Source: an uncultured Ruminococcus sp. (GTDB taxonomy: Bacteria > Bacillota > Clostridia > Oscillospirales > Ruminococcaceae). Taken from it: a DNA stretch of 7,243 nucleotides. The notes below the pieces were generated by a model. The model was not told the DNA's origin. It searched no databases and saw nothing but the letters and a program-made list of their open reading frames with translations. Position 1 is the stretch's first letter, and every line of letters starts with the position of its first letter. The stretch spans positions 1 to 7,243 of the forward strand of contig CAMHUJ010000083.1 of NCBI GenBank assembly GCA_946188175.1, read 5' to 3'. The position numbers were made by a program, and so were the translations under genes. Shown one piece after another: positions 5,189-7,243 of the stretch.

Positions 5189-5821
5189 TCATTTTCTTGC
5201 GATTATTGTTACCCATGCTTTTTCCGGATGATGGTCTGACTGAATTTTGGAAAAACCGGAAGACTTGAGCGCTGCTGATATTTCATCAATTGTATAGCAT
5301 CGCATCCCGTCAATGATGGATTCAAATTTCTTGCTCGTCTTATCTGTTCCGTCGGACTCGTTGCATATCATAAAGTATCCGCCGACTTTCAGAATTTTAG
5401 CTACCTGCGAAAAGCACTTTTCAAGTCCCGGCCAGAAATAGATCGTCTCAAAAGCAGTCACAAGCTCGAAGCTGTCAGCTTCAAGGGGCAGTTTTGATAC
5501 ATCGCCTTGTATGACCCTGCATCTGCCTGCGTCTATCATAGCCTGATTGAATTCCTTTGCCTTCTGAACGGAAAGTGCGGAATAATCCATTGCGGTAACT
5601 ACTGCCTGCGGATATTTTTTCAGAAGCTCTCCTGCATTTCTGCCTGCACCGCAGCCGAGATCGGCAGCTTGTTTCGGTGAGAGCTTCGGCAGATGCTCAA
5701 ATCCCCAGTCGGCAAGTTTTGCGTGTCCTGAATTCATACCCGACAGCATGATCTTTCCGAGTGTCCCTTCGGGCTTTCTGGTCTGACTAAAAAAGTTCTT
5801 CATAAGTCCCATATTCATCAT
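5189..5821 (-). CDS. Class I SAM-dependent methyltransferase
   Basis: The protein has 210 residues, with a Rossmann-type methyltransferase fold of the UbiE/Methyltransf_11 kind. Residues 7-45 form an N-terminal cap (MKNFFSQTRKPEGTLGKIML, then SGHAKLADWGFEHL). SAM-binding motif I is ADLGCGAG (53-60). The acidic end of strand 2 is Asp79 in TAMDYS. GDVSKLP (106-112) contains Asp107, expected near the adenine. The motif IV region is FELVTAFETIYFWP (118-131), and a substrate-side block with KVGGYFMICNES (145-156) follows. The acceptor is unknown. The given start is the outermost ATG, directly adjoining AAGGAGA (5822-5828). Because that spacing is too short, the ribosome probably uses the second ATG (5818) or the fourth codon's ATG (5812). 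The gene starts 12 bases after the hydrolase stop, so the two are co-transcribed. It precedes the iron operon in the same direction but has its own weak hairpin. Confidence 0.9.
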   Translation of the reverse strand: MMNMGLMKNFFSQTRKPEGTLGKIMLSGMNSGHAKLADWGFEHLPKLSPKQAADLGCGAGRNAGELLKKYPQAVVTAMDYSALSVQKAKEFNQAMIDAGRCRVIQGDVSKLPLEADSFELVTAFETIYFWPGLEKCFSQVAKILKVGGYFMICNESDGTDKTSKKFESIIDGMRCYTIDEISAALKSSGFSKIQSDHHPEKAWVTIIARK

Positions 5822-5833
5822 TCTCCTTAATAT

Positions 5834-7009
5834 TTATTCAGTACAGCACTCTGCCCATTTGATGATAGAATCCACTACCAGCTTTGTGTTGCCGACATTG
5901 CAGTGTGCGCCTGCATTCTGCTTGTCCGTCAGCAGTCTTAATGTTAAGGAACGGGCATTTTGCAGCATATCATATTCCTCATGAAACAGATACGGCATGA
6001 TAAAGTGGTCTTTGTTTGCACCGATGATAAGTACATCCTGATCTACTCTGTCAGCAATGCCTTTCAGCGTGAATCTGCGTATCTTCTTTACATATTCACA
6101 GGGCGTTTTTGCATCATAAGCGTACATTCCGTGCAGAAGATTCCATTTAATGATCTCTTCCTTTTCTATCATCTTTGTATACAGCTTATTCAGCGGTGCA
6201 TCAAGGCCCATGCGGAACATAAAGTCAATCGTATCACGCATCGGCTTCGGGTGATCGCATATGATAACATCAAAGAAATCGGGGAAAATCGACCAGCCGA
6301 CCACACGCTTGATACGCTTGTCAAATGCTGCTGCACGGGGCGCAAGGTATCCGCCGAGAGATGCGCCGACAATCGTCACATCGTTCAGCTTGAAATAATT
6401 CAGCACAGCTTTTGTAGGCTTCTCCCATTTATGCGTGAATTTCATTTCCTGCAAGCGCAGAACGCCGCCCTGTCCCGGTCCTTCGTACAAGTAAACGTCA
6501 AAACCGTTCTCTGCAAGATACAGCATGGGGAAGAAAAGCTCCTCATAATAGCTGTCGTTTCCGCCGTGAAGCAGCAGCGCACCTTTTCTTTCGCCCTTTG
6601 CTTTTGTCACCATAACAGGCAGATAACCGCCGCAATACGGCACTTTATGCTGCTCAACGATTCCTTTGTCGAAATATTCACTGTAAAAATCATAAAACAG
6701 TTCGCTGGCTTCGGTATAACGCTGCTTTTTCTTCGGATCGGTATCGTATATGAAAAACTCCGACATACGAAGATATGCGATTTCGTTGGCAGTTCTGTCA
6801 TCAGCGTGCGCCTTTTCAGCAAGCTGTTCCATTGCACTTACCCAATCAGAGCTTGTCTTTATGTCTTGCGATACTGCGGCAACCTCATCAGCATCTCCGC
6901 CGTCCCACATGATAACACGGTTGAGCTGAAAATTGAAATTCGCATCACTGTTCAGCTCGTATGTGCCTGTTTTGAATGTGATCTTTTGAGATATATCGTA
7001 TTTTTTCAT
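5834..7009 (-). CDS. Alpha/beta hydrolase, FrsA / DHPON-hydrolase-like
   Basis: This is a 391-residue cytosolic serine hydrolase. An N-terminal helical region of about 120 residues precedes the catalytic core, as in the FrsA and 2,6-dihydroxypseudooxynicotine hydrolase group. The core contains the strand and oxyanion turn GALLLHGGND (143-152), EGPGQGG (176-182, a motif of this group), and the nucleophile elbow VGASLGG (214-220) with Ser217. The acid is probably Asp334 in LIIGANKDHF, and the base His369 in GAHCNVG. The full triad is therefore present. Insertions of about 100 residues between Ser217 and Asp334 form a lid. It may cleave an ester, an amide or a C-C bond. The substrate is not readable. 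The start is the ATG at 7009, nine bases after AGGAG. A TTG start eight codons earlier has no comparable signal. It lies 20 bases after the upstream membrane-protein stop and 12 bases before the methyltransferase. Confidence 0.88.
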   Translation of the reverse strand: MKKYDISQKITFKTGTYELNSDANFNFQLNRVIMWDGGDADEVAAVSQDIKTSSDWVSAMEQLAEKAHADDRTANEIAYLRMSEFFIYDTDPKKKQRYTEASELFYDFYSEYFDKGIVEQHKVPYCGGYLPVMVTKAKGERKGALLLHGGNDSYYEELFFPMLYLAENGFDVYLYEGPGQGGVLRLQEMKFTHKWEKPTKAVLNYFKLNDVTIVGASLGGYLAPRAAAFDKRIKRVVGWSIFPDFFDVIICDHPKPMRDTIDFMFRMGLDAPLNKLYTKMIEKEEIIKWNLLHGMYAYDAKTPCEYVKKIRRFTLKGIADRVDQDVLIIGANKDHFIMPYLFHEEYDMLQNARSLTLRLLTDKQNAGAHCNVGNTKLVVDSIIKWAECCTE

Positions 7010-7016
7010 TTGTTTT

Positions 7017-7024
7017 ACTCCTTT
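7017..7024 (-). promoter_or_regulatory. Ribosome binding site of the hydrolase gene
   Basis: AAAGGAGT on the minus strand is followed by seven A/C bases and then the ATG at 7009 (nine bases counted from AGGAG). It fixes the hydrolase start at MKKYD and excludes the longer TTG-initiated frame. Confidence 0.8.
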
Positions 7025-7029
7025 ATCTA

Positions 7030-7243
7030 TCAAGTCAGATTCAATACTCCAATCAAACCGAACATGGCAAGACCAAAACTCGGCATAATGATTCCGGGGA
7101 GATCCTGAAATTTCACAGGATCAATTTTACGGCAGGTCACGCCAAAGAATAGAAAAACGATCGGATTCAGCAGTACACATATTTTCGGAACATCGAGCGC
7201 ACCATTCAGAATTGCAATGATGACAAGCACTGTGGGAATCATA
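7030..7243 (-). CDS. Small membrane protein, C-terminal part (5' end outside window)
   Basis: The frame is open to the window edge, so only the last 70-71 residues are seen. They are strongly hydrophobic. One segment lies near residues 2-16, one at 20-37 (KICVLLNPIVFLFFGVTC) and one at 50-69 (GIIMPSFGLAMFGLIGVLNL). A short polar loop RKIDPVKFQDLPG joins the last two. This is the tail of a multi-pass membrane protein. I do not recognise the family. The ATG at the extreme edge could be internal, and no ribosome binding site can be assessed. The stop at 7030-7032 is 20 bases from the hydrolase start, so it is probably the first visible gene of a membrane protein, hydrolase, methyltransferase operon. 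Confidence 0.6.
   Translation of the reverse strand, partial: MIPTVLVIIAILNGALDVPKICVLLNPIVFLFFGVTCRKIDPVKFQDLPGIIMPSFGLAMFGLIGVLNLT

Noticed and set aside
5960..7108. Long open frame on the + strand (382 codons) opposite the hydrolase gene
   Set aside because: It lies antisense to a gene with a complete catalytic triad and a good ribosome binding site, and its translation shows no recognisable domain. It is a codon-bias shadow.
1..7243. CRISPR arrays, tRNA or rRNA genes, insertion sequences
   Set aside because: No regularly spaced repeats, no cloverleaf or rRNA-like sequence, and no transposase or terminal repeats were seen on either strand.

Overview
The window looks like a chromosomal segment from an anaerobic Firmicute of the class Clostridia, probably a gut Ruminococcus/Oscillospiraceae-type organism. 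This rests on a short-chain flavodoxin of the clostridial kind, strong GGAGG ribosome binding sites, DUF2325 and DUF3793 genes (a clostridial pairing as I recall it) and the style of the FeoB protein. The genus is inferred from gene content and is not proven.

Layout. Bases 1-735 (+) hold the 3' part of an ABC exporter gene, covering the nucleotide-binding domain. It ends at a strong stem-loop (760-800) that also separates it from the convergent genes to its right. Bases 828-4996 (-) hold seven tightly packed genes. In transcription order they are a DUF2325 protein, a Cys-rich DUF3793 protein, flavodoxin, a membrane-anchored HMA-domain protein, FeoA, FeoB and a FeoC-like Fe-S winged-helix protein. 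Five of the six junctions overlap by 1-14 bases. The exception is the flavodoxin/HMA gap, which contains a perfect 9-bp stem-loop. Bases 4997-5188 are the control region. They hold a perfect consensus sigma-A promoter (TTGACA, 17 bp, TATAAT) and two near-identical palindromic operators, one of them at the predicted transcription start. Bases 5189-7243 (-) hold a second, apparently unrelated group: the end of a small membrane protein, an alpha/beta hydrolase of the FrsA/DHPON-hydrolase type, and a class I SAM-dependent methyltransferase.

How the genes fit together. FeoA, FeoB and FeoC make up a ferrous iron uptake system. Flavodoxin is the usual iron-free replacement for ferredoxin when iron is scarce. 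The palindromes resemble sites for an iron-sensing DtxR-family repressor. The simplest reading is an iron-starvation operon that imports Fe(II) and also supplies a flavin electron carrier. Two uncharacterised proteins (DUF2325, DUF3793) and an HMA/FeoB-associated protein travel with it, and these are the best candidates for undescribed components. The FeoB itself has a divergent transport core that lacks the usual GCNVP motif.
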